Positions 1-10,563 of a DNA stretch of 64,000 bases are shown piece after piece (position 1 is the first letter of the stretch; each line of letters opens with the position of its first letter). The notes under the pieces were generated by a model. The model searched no databases and had not been told where the DNA came from. It saw nothing but the letters and a program-made list of their open reading frames with translations. Source of the DNA: Cylindrodendrum hubeiense (taxonomy: Eukaryota; Ascomycota; Sordariomycetes; Hypocreales; Nectriaceae); assembly GCA_014621425.1 (NCBI GenBank), contig JAANBB010000068.1, positions 1 to 64,000 of the forward strand, written 5' to 3'. A program made the position numbers and the translations under genes.

Positions 1-885
1 CCGCCGCGTCGAAAACCCGCCCAATCCAGCTTGGCCCATCCCACGTCCACTCGGCCATCTTCCTCCCAACTCCGCTCCGCCATCACCATCATCTCCATCC
101 GGCTACGGGCGCCACTCAGTCGACGCGCTACGTCCTCCCCAGACCCCCTCCCCTCTGTCTTGCTTTTCTATTTTGTCCACTCTGCTGGGATCCATCGGCC
201 TTCGCCCCTCTTCCCTGTGCTCGCTGCTCGGCACCAAACCCCGTCCCATTGTCGGTCGTCCGTTCCCTGTTCGCCCCAGAAGCAGCCACCAGCACCAGCA
301 CCCCCAGCACCCCTTGTTGGCCTGGCTCTCCCTGTCTGCCCCGTCCCCCCTACTGTGGCTGGATTCAGGCCAGTCTCCATCCACTGCTCTTTGTCCCCGG
401 CTCCCCAGCCCTGAGCCGACCTGGATCAATCATCATCTCACTCATCTTCCCACTCCAATACGCACCTCTCTCTACCTTGTCCCTTCTCCCTCACCGAGAC
501 AAAACAACACCCCCACGCTCTGACTACTTCCTCTCCTGTTTCCCCCCCCGAACAAGATGGAGTTTCTGCCCCAGCTCATTGACGCCAAGATGAATCTCAA
601 GACATTGTAGGCTCTGCCTTGTCGCGCGAGCACCTTCCTCAAGGTGCTTCTTCGACTTAAAGCCAACCACCACAACCTCTACGACCGACCTCTACGACTC
701 GACCTCTTCCTTTATATACGCCAATCGTCTTCCCCCCTTAGCTCTACATCCAGACAACTCTTGAATACGCTGTCTCGTCAATCTACCTTACTGCTATACC
801 TCGGTCTACCTCTTCTCGGCTCAAATCACGACTTCCGTCTGTCCGACCTCGTTCGTCACCTCCCAGGACTCCACTACTCGAATAC
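1..885 (+). promoter_or_regulatory. Promoter and long leader of the SIW14-like gene
   Basis: Pyrimidine-rich stretch with many CT runs, typical of filamentous-fungal promoters and leaders. I find no ATG before position 557, where a 17-codon upstream ORF begins, and none between 611 and the main start at 886. Open frames here are low-complexity Pro/Ser-rich and look non-coding. Confidence 0.5.
557..610 (+). CDS. Upstream ORF, 17 codons
   Basis: A short ORF that starts at what appears to be the first ATG of the leader, in the context AACAAGATGG, and ends at TAG 608-610. It lies 276 nt before the main start, and that interval contains no other ATG. A single early upstream ORF followed by a long ATG-free spacer is the usual layout for translation control by reinitiation. 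Whether it is translated is inference; the peptide matches nothing I recognise. Confidence 0.4.
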   Translation: MEFLPQLIDAKMNLKTL

Positions 886-1951
886 ATGGATTCATCATCA
901 CCTACCTTGGACATGACTTCGAAACGCAGCACACGTGCCTACGTGGATGAGGCGACGCACCGCCGGGAGCCTCAACCGAACCCTACAAACACCCCGTTCC
1001 GATCGAGACGCAGCTCTAGAAGCGCCGGCAAGGAGGACATGATGCAGGTCGCCAAGGATGCAGAGGAGGGCCAGCGAAATGGCGTCTCCATCCGCGAGGC
1101 CACGTCCATTGCCCGGTCTCAGAGCACTTCCAACATCAGCAGCACTGAGACTTTGACGAAACCCTACGAGTCGACTGGTAAGCTCCCTCTTGCACGCACC
1201 AGCCGACCGCCTGCTAACGCTGCCTCAGCCATGTCCGCTTCGTCTTCCGCTTCTTCCTTTTCATCGCAGGGTTCGGATCATCCCTCCGCACCGCTCAACG
1301 GCCGACCCATCAACTTTGGTGTTGTGGTTCCTGGTGTATATCGAAGCAGTTATCCCAAACCTTCCGATTTCGAGTACATCAAGAGCCTGAAGCTGAAGAC
1401 GGTAGTGTATGTCAAACTACTCTCTATCCCATGACTCAATGCTAACATACCGCAGGACCCTTGTAAAAAAAGATGACCGTGATCACGAATTGGAGTCATT
1501 CCTCAGCGCCCAAGGCATCCACCAGGTCGTTTTCAACATGAAGGGTACCAAGAAGGAGGCGATTCCCCTCACGACGATGAAGTCTATCTTGAGCATCGTC
1601 CTCAACAAGGAGAACTACCCTCTCATGCTACACTGCAATCATGGCAAGCACCGAACGGGATGTGTTGTTGGCCTCGTTCGGAAGGTCTCTGGTTGGGAGA
1701 CTTCCACCGTGCTGGATGAGTACAAGACGTACGCCGAACCCAAAGCACGCGAGTGTGACCTGGACTACATCAGTGCCTTCCAGGTTTCGACCCTTCGGCT
1801 ACTCTCGACGGAAGACCACAAGGTGCACAGCCCGGTCCATGTACGGACTTTTTTTCGAGCCCTCCTGTTCTCATTTGTCGTTCTCGTCCTGTGGCTTGTG
1901 TCAGGAGCCCAGATGCGTCCCAGGATGAAGCAAGACCCCGTCCTCAAGTAA
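886..1951 (+). CDS. SIW14-type atypical dual-specificity phosphatase, probably tail-anchored
   Basis: Three exons (886-1177, 1229-1406, 1456-1951) give about 321 residues. Both introns (51 and 49 nt) have CTAAC branch sites; the first is a multiple of three, so its removal is inferred. The N-terminal 150 residues are Ser-rich and low in complexity. The catalytic domain has the family entry motif (FGVVVPGVYRSSYP) and a CX5R loop (HCNHGKHRTG, Cys about 217). Yeast Siw14 cleaves the 5-beta phosphate of inositol pyrophosphates; that substrate is inferred here. The C-terminus has a hydrophobic segment of about 16 residues followed by a basic tail, which suggests membrane anchoring, unlike the soluble yeast protein. 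The family call is secure; the start is the first in-frame ATG. Confidence 0.85.
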
Positions 1952-2795
1952 GGCCGCGCCACCGGGCTTCCTTATGACATCTCGGTGCACCATTCACCAT
2001 CCTCCCCACATTTTTACGACAACCTCGAAGCCAAGGGCAGGAAGAACAGTGCAGGTGCACGACGGGCTCGACCATGCGGACGATATGTGCTCCGCATTGG
2101 GATGGCAATTCCTCACTGGCTTGAGGTTTCGAGATGACGACTTGTATCCTGCATTTCATGGCACGGATCTCATGAGTTGGAGAGGCATCAAGGGCTGATG
2201 CCGTCTCCAAGTTTTGGCGTTTTTATTTTATTTTCAAGGGGACGAGCACAGGCTTGGGAGTTGTTGGGTCTCCCGGTTTTCTATGTTGGGTGTTGGGAGA
2301 GGAGCTGGGCATTGAATACAGCGTTGTACTACAAGATGATAGACATCAAAGATACCTGGAATACCCGGACATTGGCTACGCTGCGAAAGAAAGCAAGTTC
2401 GGCTACGTGTGTAATAATATGTTAACTTCAAGTTATTTTTATCACTCTTCTCGTGCGATCGTGTGTGTGTGTGTGTGTGTGTGTATATTTTCCCCGCCGT
2501 GTAATAACATTTTCTCGTGCCTTCGTCTACGGTATGAATATTTATAAGCCGGGTCGCTCTACGCCATGATACGTGTCTCGCTGCTTGTCGAAAAACTCAA
2601 GGTGCGGTAAGCACCACATTTTGAGCTTTCTATTTAAAGTTCAAACGAAGCTAATCTCATGAATACCCAAGGATGCACTGGATCAATGAACCTGGCTCCC
2701 TTCCTCGTGCCTTTCTTCTCGTACATTTCTCCATATCGTACATTTCGATATCCGTCTGTCTCCAGTAGTAAACTACCAGACAGCGGCATTTCCAC
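1952..2795. other. Intergenic region between convergent genes
   Basis: Probable 3' UTRs of the two flanking convergent genes. It contains a (GT)12 microsatellite at 2461-2484. I see no coding sequence. Confidence 0.5.
2461..2484. repeat. (GT)12 microsatellite
   Basis: Uninterrupted GT dinucleotide run in the intergenic region, directly visible. Confidence 0.9.
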
Positions 2796-3426
2796 TCAAT
2801 CAAAGCTTCCCCAGCGGTTTCGGTCCACGCGCTCCTCAGCATCCTTGTTGAAATCACCGTTAAAGTACACCCAGCCTCCGGCAATGGAGTTGGCAGTTCC
2901 GAGTCCGATAGCAGTTCCGCGGACGACGCCGCGGATGGACAGCTTTGCGCGGATGGGCTGACGACGACGCAACGCAAGCAGGGCGTACAGGCCGGACCAG
3001 GCCGCCGTCATTCCGGCACTACCGGTTGGGTAGCCTGAGAGGTTCAGGTAGGATGCGAAGAGGAGCGCGGGTGTGAAGGTGAAGAGCGGGAGGGCCTGCA
3101 TAGGACGGGCATGCAGGGCAAAGATGAGGGTGGCGAGGAGCGACGGCGGGAGTGATGCAGCTGCGAGGCACAGGTTAGCGCAATGTTGGTGAAAATTACA
3201 AACGAGTCAAAAGAAAGAATAAAAAAAGTGTGTGTGTGGTTTGGTTGCGAGGCTTGTGAGGCTTTGAGATGAGACTCGTGCCGGCGGGAAGTGGTGTGGT
3301 GTGGTGTTGTACCGCGCAGGGCTGGGCAGCACAGGTGACGAGGCACAGGAGGGACGACTTACTGCCCCAGTCGTTAAGCCGGTCCAGCACGGACTTGGAG
3401 GGAAGATCTGACTCGTCGGTCGCCAT
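2796..3426 (-). CDS. Small membrane protein, possibly AIM19-like
   Basis: Two exons on the minus strand (3426-3363 and 3160-2796) give about 142 residues. The intron (3161-3362, 202 nt) is long for this locus but has GTAAGT, a GCTAAC branch site and a CTCGCAG acceptor. After a short hydrophilic N-terminus there are about three hydrophobic segments: LLATLIFALH, then LPLFTFTPALLFASYL, then MTAAWSGLYALLALRRR. A glycine-rich segment with VRGTAIGLGTANSIAGG follows. The AWSGLY..LALRR stretch resembles mitochondrial AIM19-family proteins. That assignment rests on memory of the pattern and is tentative. The gene structure is well supported. Confidence 0.65.
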
Positions 3427-4467
3427 GGTGCGGGTTGTGTGAGTCAATCGAGGCCGGCGCAATGGCAGATGGGTTGCTCTGGCGAAGGCGTCTTGCAGCG
3501 AACAAGTTTTGCTCGTTGGAGTCGCAAACGACCCCGGTCAGATGTGACGTCGCCGACTCCCACCAGCCGGCACCCTGACTAAGCAGCCAGCCCTGCCCTG
3601 TGACGCACGGACTGCACGTCCTAGATCCGTACTAGATCCGTAGTAGGTATTGCAACCGCCCGCACTTACACCCACATGCAACCTCACGACTTCCAGGCAG
3701 CACCCGCCTCGTGACTTTTGTCGATTGCATCGGAACCAGCGGAGCCGAACATGACGCCGAACGTGACGCCGACCATGACCGCCCGTCGAGCGTCCCAGCC
3801 GGCCACTGCGCCGGGCGTCGCGCCCCGCGGGAGAATCTCACGCTGAGGGCAATCTCGCACGTCGCATCGCGTCCGTGGCTCGACGGGCCTGTGGGCGACA
3901 TCCCGGCTGCGGATCGGGGCTGCGCTCCCTGGCGCTGGGCGGAAATGGATAAACTCAGGCAGGGCTGGTGATGGGCTCGACGGGGGCGCGGTGGGGACGC
4001 GTGAGTAGTTTTTTGTCAACACTGCCACAGCCAAGATGGCAAGATGGCTCGAAAGGGGAATATCGTACGCAAGAGCTGAAATAAGATAGCAGTCAACATC
4101 CAATTAATGACACCTCCCTGTCGGTGTTTGGGCAAAACCCCAGAAAGCCAAGAAAGAATAAAGAAGAAAAAATGACAGATCCCGTCCATCCACCAATCCG
4201 ATCCCTCTCTATGTGTCTAAGTACATGATGAAAAAGTGAAGAAACCCCAAAGTGGAAAAATATCGTCTAACTGTGGAAACAGGATGAAGGGGGTATAAAC
4301 ATCGCTTGTGGTAGTTGTACATGTCCGTCGGACTCGTTTCGTCGTCTCAGCTCGTCCGTCTCATCGTCTCAGCTTGTCCGTATCATAATCGGACGTTTCG
4401 TATCGTTCCCTGACTCTCCGCCTCCCTCTCTCGCTTTCTCGTATTCCGTCGTCCTCCGTTTCGTTGG
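3427..4467. other. Intergenic region
   Basis: Carries the promoter of the small membrane protein (high side of its ATG at 3426) and the 3' UTR of the zinc-cluster gene, which is AT-rich from about 4080 to 4460. Open frames at 3630-4100 are GC-rich shadows with no recognisable domain. No gene seen. Confidence 0.4.
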
Positions 4468-5255
4468 TTACCGGCCGCTGTAGTATCGGGGGTCCTGCTG
4501 TGGTTGACCCGAATATTCGCCATAATTCGCCCAGTCCTGCGCCGGGTAGCCCTGCTGCTGATCATACGCCGCTGGGTACGCCGAGTAACCATCCCAGGCC
4601 GGGTAGTTGACGTCTGAGACGCCATGTTGCATCTGCGGGTAGGCGCCCTGCAAGGCTGCAGCAGACACGGGAACCGCATAGCCACCGCCCGAGGTCTGAT
4701 CCGCACTGGGCGAGAGAAGCCCCAGGTCGAATCCATCTTCTGGGCTTAGCGAGGAGAAGTCGAACTGGCCCAACAGACCCTCGGGCTCTTCGTGGCCCGA
4801 GGTCGTGGTTCGGGACGAATGGTGGTGATGCTTCCCCGACGACTTCTTGGACGAGGATCCGCCGCGGCGTGAGCTCGAGCCCGATCCGCTGGCCGCACTA
4901 TCTTCCTCGGACTTGCGACTGGTCTTCTTGCCCTTGCGGGACGACTTGGTCCCGGAGCGCGTGTATTCGCAGCGTAGGTTGTTACCAATGCACCGCTCGC
5001 AGCCGTTCTTGTCCCCACTGCACTTCAGCTGTTTCCACAAGTCAGCAAACCAGTTCGTCAATGGACAAGTGTAAGCCACGCTGTGGCCTAGGGGCGACAA
5101 GGCGTTGCCGCTAAATAGTCGAGATGACATACCTTCTTTTCGTGGCATCGATCACACGCCTGGTGCGAGCTGGAGCGGGCCGTTACAGGGTCGAAGGCGT
5201 TGCGGACGCTTTGGACCTCGTCCGTTTCAGGATCGTACTTCCAGGTTCCAAACAT
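4468..5255 (-). CDS. Short Zn(II)2Cys6 transcription factor
   Basis: Two exons (5255-5133 and 5028-4468) give about 227 residues. The 104-nt intron (GTATGT..ACAG) falls inside the zinc cluster. Joining the exons gives a complete CX2CX6CX6CX2CX6C motif with Cys at 34, 37, 44, 51, 54 and 61. A Lys/Ser-rich basic stretch follows, containing a His run, then an acidic patch (EEPEGLLGQFDFSS), then a Tyr/Gln/Pro-rich tail that could act in activation. There is no room for the large middle-homology domain of most fungal zinc-cluster regulators, so this belongs to the short class. Targets are unknown. Confidence 0.85.
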
Positions 5256-7353
5256 GACTTCTAGGCTGAAGTTTGTCTTAAGTGTATAAAGGGTCTGTGT
5301 ATAGAGGTTTCTGTGGTCCGTAAGGCGAACATAGGGCTCAATGGTTGATCTGTTCTGTAGTTCGCGCTGGTTGCCTCGAAATAAATGGAGTCATCACCGT
5401 AGTTCTTATAAGATAGGCATCAACGTTGGGACATGGGCAGGCGACCATAGCCTCGATTTCTTCACATCGATTCACGCAGTCTAGTGTCAAGTCCACACCG
5501 GGTCTGCGCAACGTGCGCGCCGAGCCGCACTGCCAGGCTCCCATCCATGGATTCCGCGACGTTGATGGTGTTGTCCCAGGGCAAAGTTGGAGCCACCGCA
5601 CCCACCCCGGCCCCATCTGAATCCATCGCGGCACCCCTCACATTGCTAGAGCCAAGCCAGAATCCATCTACCACAAAACAAAAATCCGTCGGAAATCGGT
5701 GCGCGTATCATACCGACTATGCGGCGTTGAGCAAGCCCGGAGCGTGACGACAGCGCTCGCCTGGCGCGGACGTGTGATTACGATTACTTCTGACTGCATG
5801 ACCCAAGCCCGCGGGAACGGGTAAGAAAGACGGCGCGGCAACAAGCCTTTCGTGTCTGTCGGATTCACCCAGTCTGACATGCGAAAAAGCGTCGCAACGG
5901 GAAGGCTGGAGCCAGACGTTACGTAGGAGGTGACGGAAGGCTACGGGCAAGAGGGTGTGTGGCTCGCAACCTGCGGGAGCGACGGTAACGAGCAGCAGTC
6001 AATGGCGAGCCGGCTGCAAGACGTTGGGCGTCCGTCACGGCGAGTCACTGGCCAGACCCTCGCCAGACCCTCTCCATCCCCTCTCCATCCCCTCGCCATA
6101 CCAGTCAATTAATTACCTACAGGCTACGCAGGCGCGCCTTAGCTCTGCGACGTGGGGTCGTGCGGCCGGTGGGCGCGGGCGCTGCAGCCGAGCTCCGGGG
6201 CCGTCGACGGGATCATAGTTGACGGGCGCCCCACTTGTGTGCCTGGAGCGAGGCTGGGATTAGGTGTCCAGAAGGTCGACGGTGATGTGATGTTGAGATT
6301 TGGGATTTGAGATTCGCAGCAGAGGGGGGGCTATGCCCGAGGTCCAGGCCGTATTGGGGACTGTCCTGAGTGGTTTGCGCGCTCTGGGTGAGGCTTGGTT
6401 ACGGTGATGAGTCGATGGCATATCTGCCCGACCAGCGATGTCACTCCAGAGGGCCCCCAATCTACCGCAGGATGAGAAGCAGGATATTTGGCAGCACGGG
6501 GGGAGCATGTGACCCGCGGTTACATGCCCATCACGCCCATCACGCCCATCGCGCCCATCAAGCCCATCTCATCTCCATAACCCGCCGGCGACCGTTTCTC
6601 GGTTGTAACACGGCGATGACTTGTCCTCTGACCCCAGAATAGAGTATAGCTGGTTCGCGCGACTAATGACAGCTCGACAAGCGCCGTCAATTCTAGGCAA
6701 ACGCATCCACACTGGTGCCGTATCCCATCTCCGGCCAACCGTCATGGCACCATCACACATCCACAGCATCGGGGCTTCTTGAGTCACTTCGCAGAGACAG
6801 GGCCCCCGTGCTGCTTGCCGCCCCCCGCTCCCGGGTCTGCGATGCCCGTCCGCATGGGTTTTGCTCTTTGCGGTCGCGGGGCGGCGCAGGCAGCTTCCCA
6901 ATTCATGCTTGCGACCCGGGATAGGGCAGACGGGAGCAACCCCTGGCCTGCTGCTGGACACGTGCCCTGGGGAAGGCATCCACCGCTGCCGGGGGCTTTC
7001 GGCCAGGGGTGAGGCGATTTTGGCCGAGACTCTCGGTCTCAATGAGACACGGCGGTGGGCTTGTTCAGCCTCGTGCTGTGCCTACGCTTAGCGGTGGGTT
7101 GGTTGGTTGGTTGGGAGCCTGAGGTTTAGGCATGCCATGGATGCTATTTTGATGCTTCAATATCTCTCAACTCGAACATGGCGCATGCGCTGTCATGCAG
7201 TATTGTGTTTGCCTGCCATTTCTTCGTAAATGTCTCAGCTGCTTCTATTCTAACCTAACCCGACTCAAGTCTGGCTCTTTCACCTGCATCACCGGGCACA
7301 GCCCGGGCACTCTGTTGGCCACGGCATGGCGCAGTCCACCTTTCTTCCCCTCA
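5256..7353. other. Long GC-rich intergenic region
   Basis: About 2.1 kb between two minus-strand genes, with the promoter of the zinc-cluster gene at its low end. Open frames up to 157 codons occur on both strands, but they overlap one another, are rich in Arg/Pro/Ser and show no domain, so I treat them as chance frames in GC-rich DNA. A 9-bp tandem repeat lies at 6526-6568. Confidence 0.4.
6526..6568. repeat. 9-bp tandem repeat (GCCCATCAC-like, about 4.8 copies)
   Basis: Nearly perfect tandem copies of GCCCATCAC with one or two substitutions in the third and fourth copies. It is read as simple-sequence DNA; no gene covers it. Confidence 0.8.
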
Positions 7354-8073
7354 CTACTCCCAATGAACCCGCTTCTTCTCCTTGACCTCGAGGAACTTTG
7401 CAAAGCGTCTGACTTCATCCATGGGGACCTTTTTGTCCAGCGCCTCCTGCTCTCCGTCGCTCCAGTGAACGACAACCTTGGTTCGCCGCCCGTCGGGCGC
7501 CAAGAAAGACAGGACGCTGGAGACGGGCAACGCCGATGATAGGGCCACTGGGTATCTATCGCCGTGCTTGCGTCGGAGAGACCCGTACGAGTTGTCTACA
7601 ACGTCAATTACAAACTCGACCCGGGTGTTTCGCCTATCTAGGTAATGCCCTGAAGAGCGGCACAGTTGCTCTGTTGCCCGGGCCGAGTCATAAGGCGGAT
7701 AATGAGGGTGAGGGGGCTGGACATCGTGATGTTGACGCCCGTGTTGGTTCCCCGAGATGTTTACCGGATGGGGACAGCAGGTGCACCGACATTTCGTCGG
7801 GTCCATGGTTTTATACTGCCCCCCGTTCTCTAATGGCCAGATGTACGTGCCATATGTGGAAGGGGTCGAGTGACTCTTGGACGACCGGCTGTTATGATGA
7901 CTCTGAGTATCCCCGCCCGAGCTGAGAGACTTTCGTCGCTCATTAGAGGGGCGAGAGTCCCTTAATGCGTGTGAGTAATAGTCGAAGGGACTATCGCGAT
8001 GATAGTGTCTGTCTTGTGAGTGCAAATTTGAGTATCCCCTCGAGGACCCAGCATACAGGTCTGCGAATCTCAT
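7354..8073 (-). CDS. Conserved hypothetical protein, 239 residues
   Basis: A single open frame from an ATG at 8073 to the stop at 7354. The N-terminal 140 residues are rich in Ser, His, Arg and Tyr and look disordered. They contain a short CRCTCCPHP cluster near residue 95 that could bind metal. The last 90 residues look folded, with alternating hydrophobic strands (VEFVIDVVDN; TKVVVHWSDGEQEAL), a helix with VPMDEVRRFAKFLEV, and a basic end KKRVHWE. I recognise this as a type of ascomycete-specific protein but know no function. An unspliced gene is possible; I saw no convincing intron. Confidence 0.6.
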   Translation of the reverse strand: MRFADLYAGSSRGYSNLHSQDRHYHRDSPFDYYSHALRDSRPSNERRKSLSSGGDTQSHHNSRSSKSHSTPSTYGTYIWPLENGGQYKTMDPTKCRCTCCPHPVNISGNQHGRQHHDVQPPHPHYPPYDSARATEQLCRSSGHYLDRRNTRVEFVIDVVDNSYGSLRRKHGDRYPVALSSALPVSSVLSFLAPDGRRTKVVVHWSDGEQEALDKKVPMDEVRRFAKFLEVKEKKRVHWE

Positions 8074-9201
8074 TCTGTCCTATTTGTTTTAAGTTATTGC
8101 CCCAAGTCTTTTATCGAAGTTATTGATGAATCGCTTGGTTGGATATTGTTGTCTCAAGAGCTATGGAGTTGTCTACGTTGCTGTCTCAGCCATCTTAAGT
8201 ACGCCATGCTGGTTGTACAAGATCTCCGGGGCGGCGTCTTGGGATAACATCAACCTATGCAAGGCGACAATAATTTCGAATTCGTCAAAGAGTTTAACGC
8301 AAGGGCGAGGTTCTCTAGCGGTGACACAATTGAGTCTAAAATTGACTCGAAGGGACTCAACATACACGACTCAGACTCGACTTGGACTCGACTCGGACTC
8401 GAACTCGGACTCGACTCGAATTCGACCCACTTCGGTCAGACAACAATGACTTGCGCAGACAACTACGTAGCTTCGCATTAGTGTATACGGGGTATGAAAG
8501 AAACTAACCTGGTCATAGAAAACAGGGTTCAGGCAACAACAAAGACAACGCTGAAAGCTCGTGTTGAGAGTTTAGACTGACACGGACGCTATGCATTGTG
8601 GGCCGCGACAGGCAGCATTTGTTAGTCCATCGTCAATTGGTTCAATTGCCTGCGCAATTGAATCCCGTTCAACACCGCCATTCAATGCGCGATCACTTTC
8701 CAGATCCGGCAAGCAATTCAAAAATAAACACGAGCAAGTCCCACTAACCTCTTTCAAAGCCAGAGTTGAGTTGCAAGTGGGGATAGGGACTGGATGAAAT
8801 GAACGTGGAAGCCATGAGAAGGCGGCAGAAATGGCGCCATCAACCACGGACCCAGCAGCGCAATCGGTTCCTTGGCTAGTCATTACAGCGGCTTCAGTGG
8901 CTCAACACCTCAGCCATCAGCGGAGACAGGCCCGGAAAAACCAGTGGTACCGGGCCTGCAGCGCTCCCGCCACCCCGAACTCTCCCCACAAGCCACAGCT
9001 GGCAGAGCCACTCAGCGCCCGCCCGTGGGACAAAGGCCAGCAAGACATCCGGGCACCTATGCAAATTCCCGTAGACTGCCCATTTCCGTCCTTTGTCCCT
9101 TTGTCCTTTTCTTCCTCCCGACAACTCTCGATTTGCTTCTTCCTCTCTCCCCCTTTGTCTTCACTCTACACGTCCTTCCTCCTCCTTCGGCAACCGGCAC
9201 A
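8074..9201. other. Divergent intergenic region
   Basis: Lies between the minus-strand hypothetical gene and PHO88. It contains the GACTCG-type simple repeat (8368-8426) and, from about 9080, the CT-rich PHO88 promoter and leader. No further gene is seen. Confidence 0.5.
8368..8426. repeat. Imperfect GACTCG hexanucleotide repeat
   Basis: About ten imperfect copies of GACTCG with interspersed GACTTG and AACTCG variants. Directly visible. Confidence 0.8.
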
Positions 9202-10015
9202 ATGGCAGGCATCAGCCCCCAGATGTGAGCACCTCCCCCTCCCACGCGACAGCCGTAGCGCGGCGCAAATTGCCCGCGGCGCAACCCCCTCCCTGGGGAG
9301 CCACAGATTCGAGTTCGCGATGCTAACAAGTTTGCGACAGTATCAACCTCGCCATCATCCTTGGCATGACCCAGGTCTCCAAGCGCATTCCCTTCGATGA
9401 CCCCAACACCCTCAACATCGTCCGCGCCGCCTACCTCGCCAGCAATGTCATCATCGCCGGTGTCTACTTCTACGTCCAGCTTGTTATCAACAAGAAGAAG
9501 GGTACGCACGTGTCCACCATGCCTCCCCCGGCATCCGACCCTGATAGCCCTCTACTCTCGATCCTAGTCGAGAACTCTAAATACAGATCATGACCTTGCT
9601 AACTGGCTTCCTCTCCACAGACCTGACCACCCTCAAGTATGTCGAGCCGGCTCCCATGGGCTCCACCGAGGAGGGCAAGCTCGTCACCACCACCGTCCAC
9701 GCGTACGACCAACAGCAGGTTCGCACCGCCTTCCGCAGCCAGCTGATGGGAGTCGGCATGATGGCCTTCATGCACATCTACCTCAAATACACCAACCCCC
9801 TGCTCATCCAGAGCATCATCCCCCTGAAGAGCGCCTTTGAGAACAACATTGTCAAGATCCACATCTGGGGCCAGCCCGCCTCCGGCGACCTCAAGCGTCC
9901 CTTCAAGGCTGCTCAGGGCTTCATGAGCGCCATGCAGGGTGGTGCCGTCCAGAGCGACAAGAAGGCCGTCGAGGCCGCTGAGCGATCTGGCCGTGGTGGT
10001 GCCAAGGAGGAGTAA
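9202..10015 (+). CDS. PHO88: PHO88/SND3 endoplasmic-reticulum membrane protein
   Basis: Three exons (9202-9224, 9341-9501, 9621-10015) give about 192 residues; introns are 116 and 119 nt. Exon 1 encodes only seven and two-thirds codons (MAGISPQ..), and the splice continues into NLAIILGMTQVSKRIPFDD, the hallmark start of the Pho88 family. A second hydrophobic segment (NIVRAAYLASNVIIAGVYF) and a third (GVGMMAFMHIYLKYTNPLL) follow, with a basic Ala/Gly tail. In yeast the protein was first tied to phosphate uptake and later identified as Snd3, part of the SRP-independent targeting route to the ER. Length and motifs match the family closely. Downstream is RAD14 on the same strand, about 550 bp away. 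Confidence 0.95.
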
Positions 10016-10563
10016 ATCGGACACGCCGAATGAGGAAGGTCCCTTCGATTTTGATGGGCCTTTTTGTGTGGCGAGTTGTATGACGGACTCCTGTAGACCT
10101 TAATGTACTATATCAATGATCCAAGGATTATAATTGATTGATATCCGACCCCCCCCCCCCAACTATCTCGCCCATTACTCACGCCGGTTTGTGACGGACA
10201 TGCTTGAAACCAGCCCCAATGACGATGTTCATATTCTTATACCATGTTACGTTACGTTGAAACTTCGCATAGCCTTACTTGTGCAGCTGAAGAGTCATCG
10301 TAAGCTGCAACATTCACATTCATTGCACATGTTCCGATGCTGCCGGAGTTAGACAAGGAGGTCACGTTTTCTCGCGTTAATTGGTGACATAACCACGGGC
10401 CGGCTCCGTCGCGATCTGCCCCTCCGCCACATCTCGATCTTCAACGTCTGCCTGCCATTGTCGGGGATTTCTGACCGGCGCTCCACGCCCACCCCTGGGG
10501 CCTAACAATCACAAAATCTCGGTTCTAACTTTGCATGTCTTTGCGACATCAGCTGCTTCCATC
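10016..10563. other. 3' UTR of PHO88 and promoter of RAD14
   Basis: AT-richer segment with a poly-C run near 10150. No coding sequence is seen. Confidence 0.5.

Noticed and set aside
6569..7042. 157-codon minus-strand open frame
   Set aside because: Lies in GC-rich intergenic DNA with competing frames on both strands, random-like composition and no domain.
9599..10024. 141-codon minus-strand frame antisense to PHO88
   Set aside because: Shadow of the PHO88 last exon; low-complexity and without any family resemblance.
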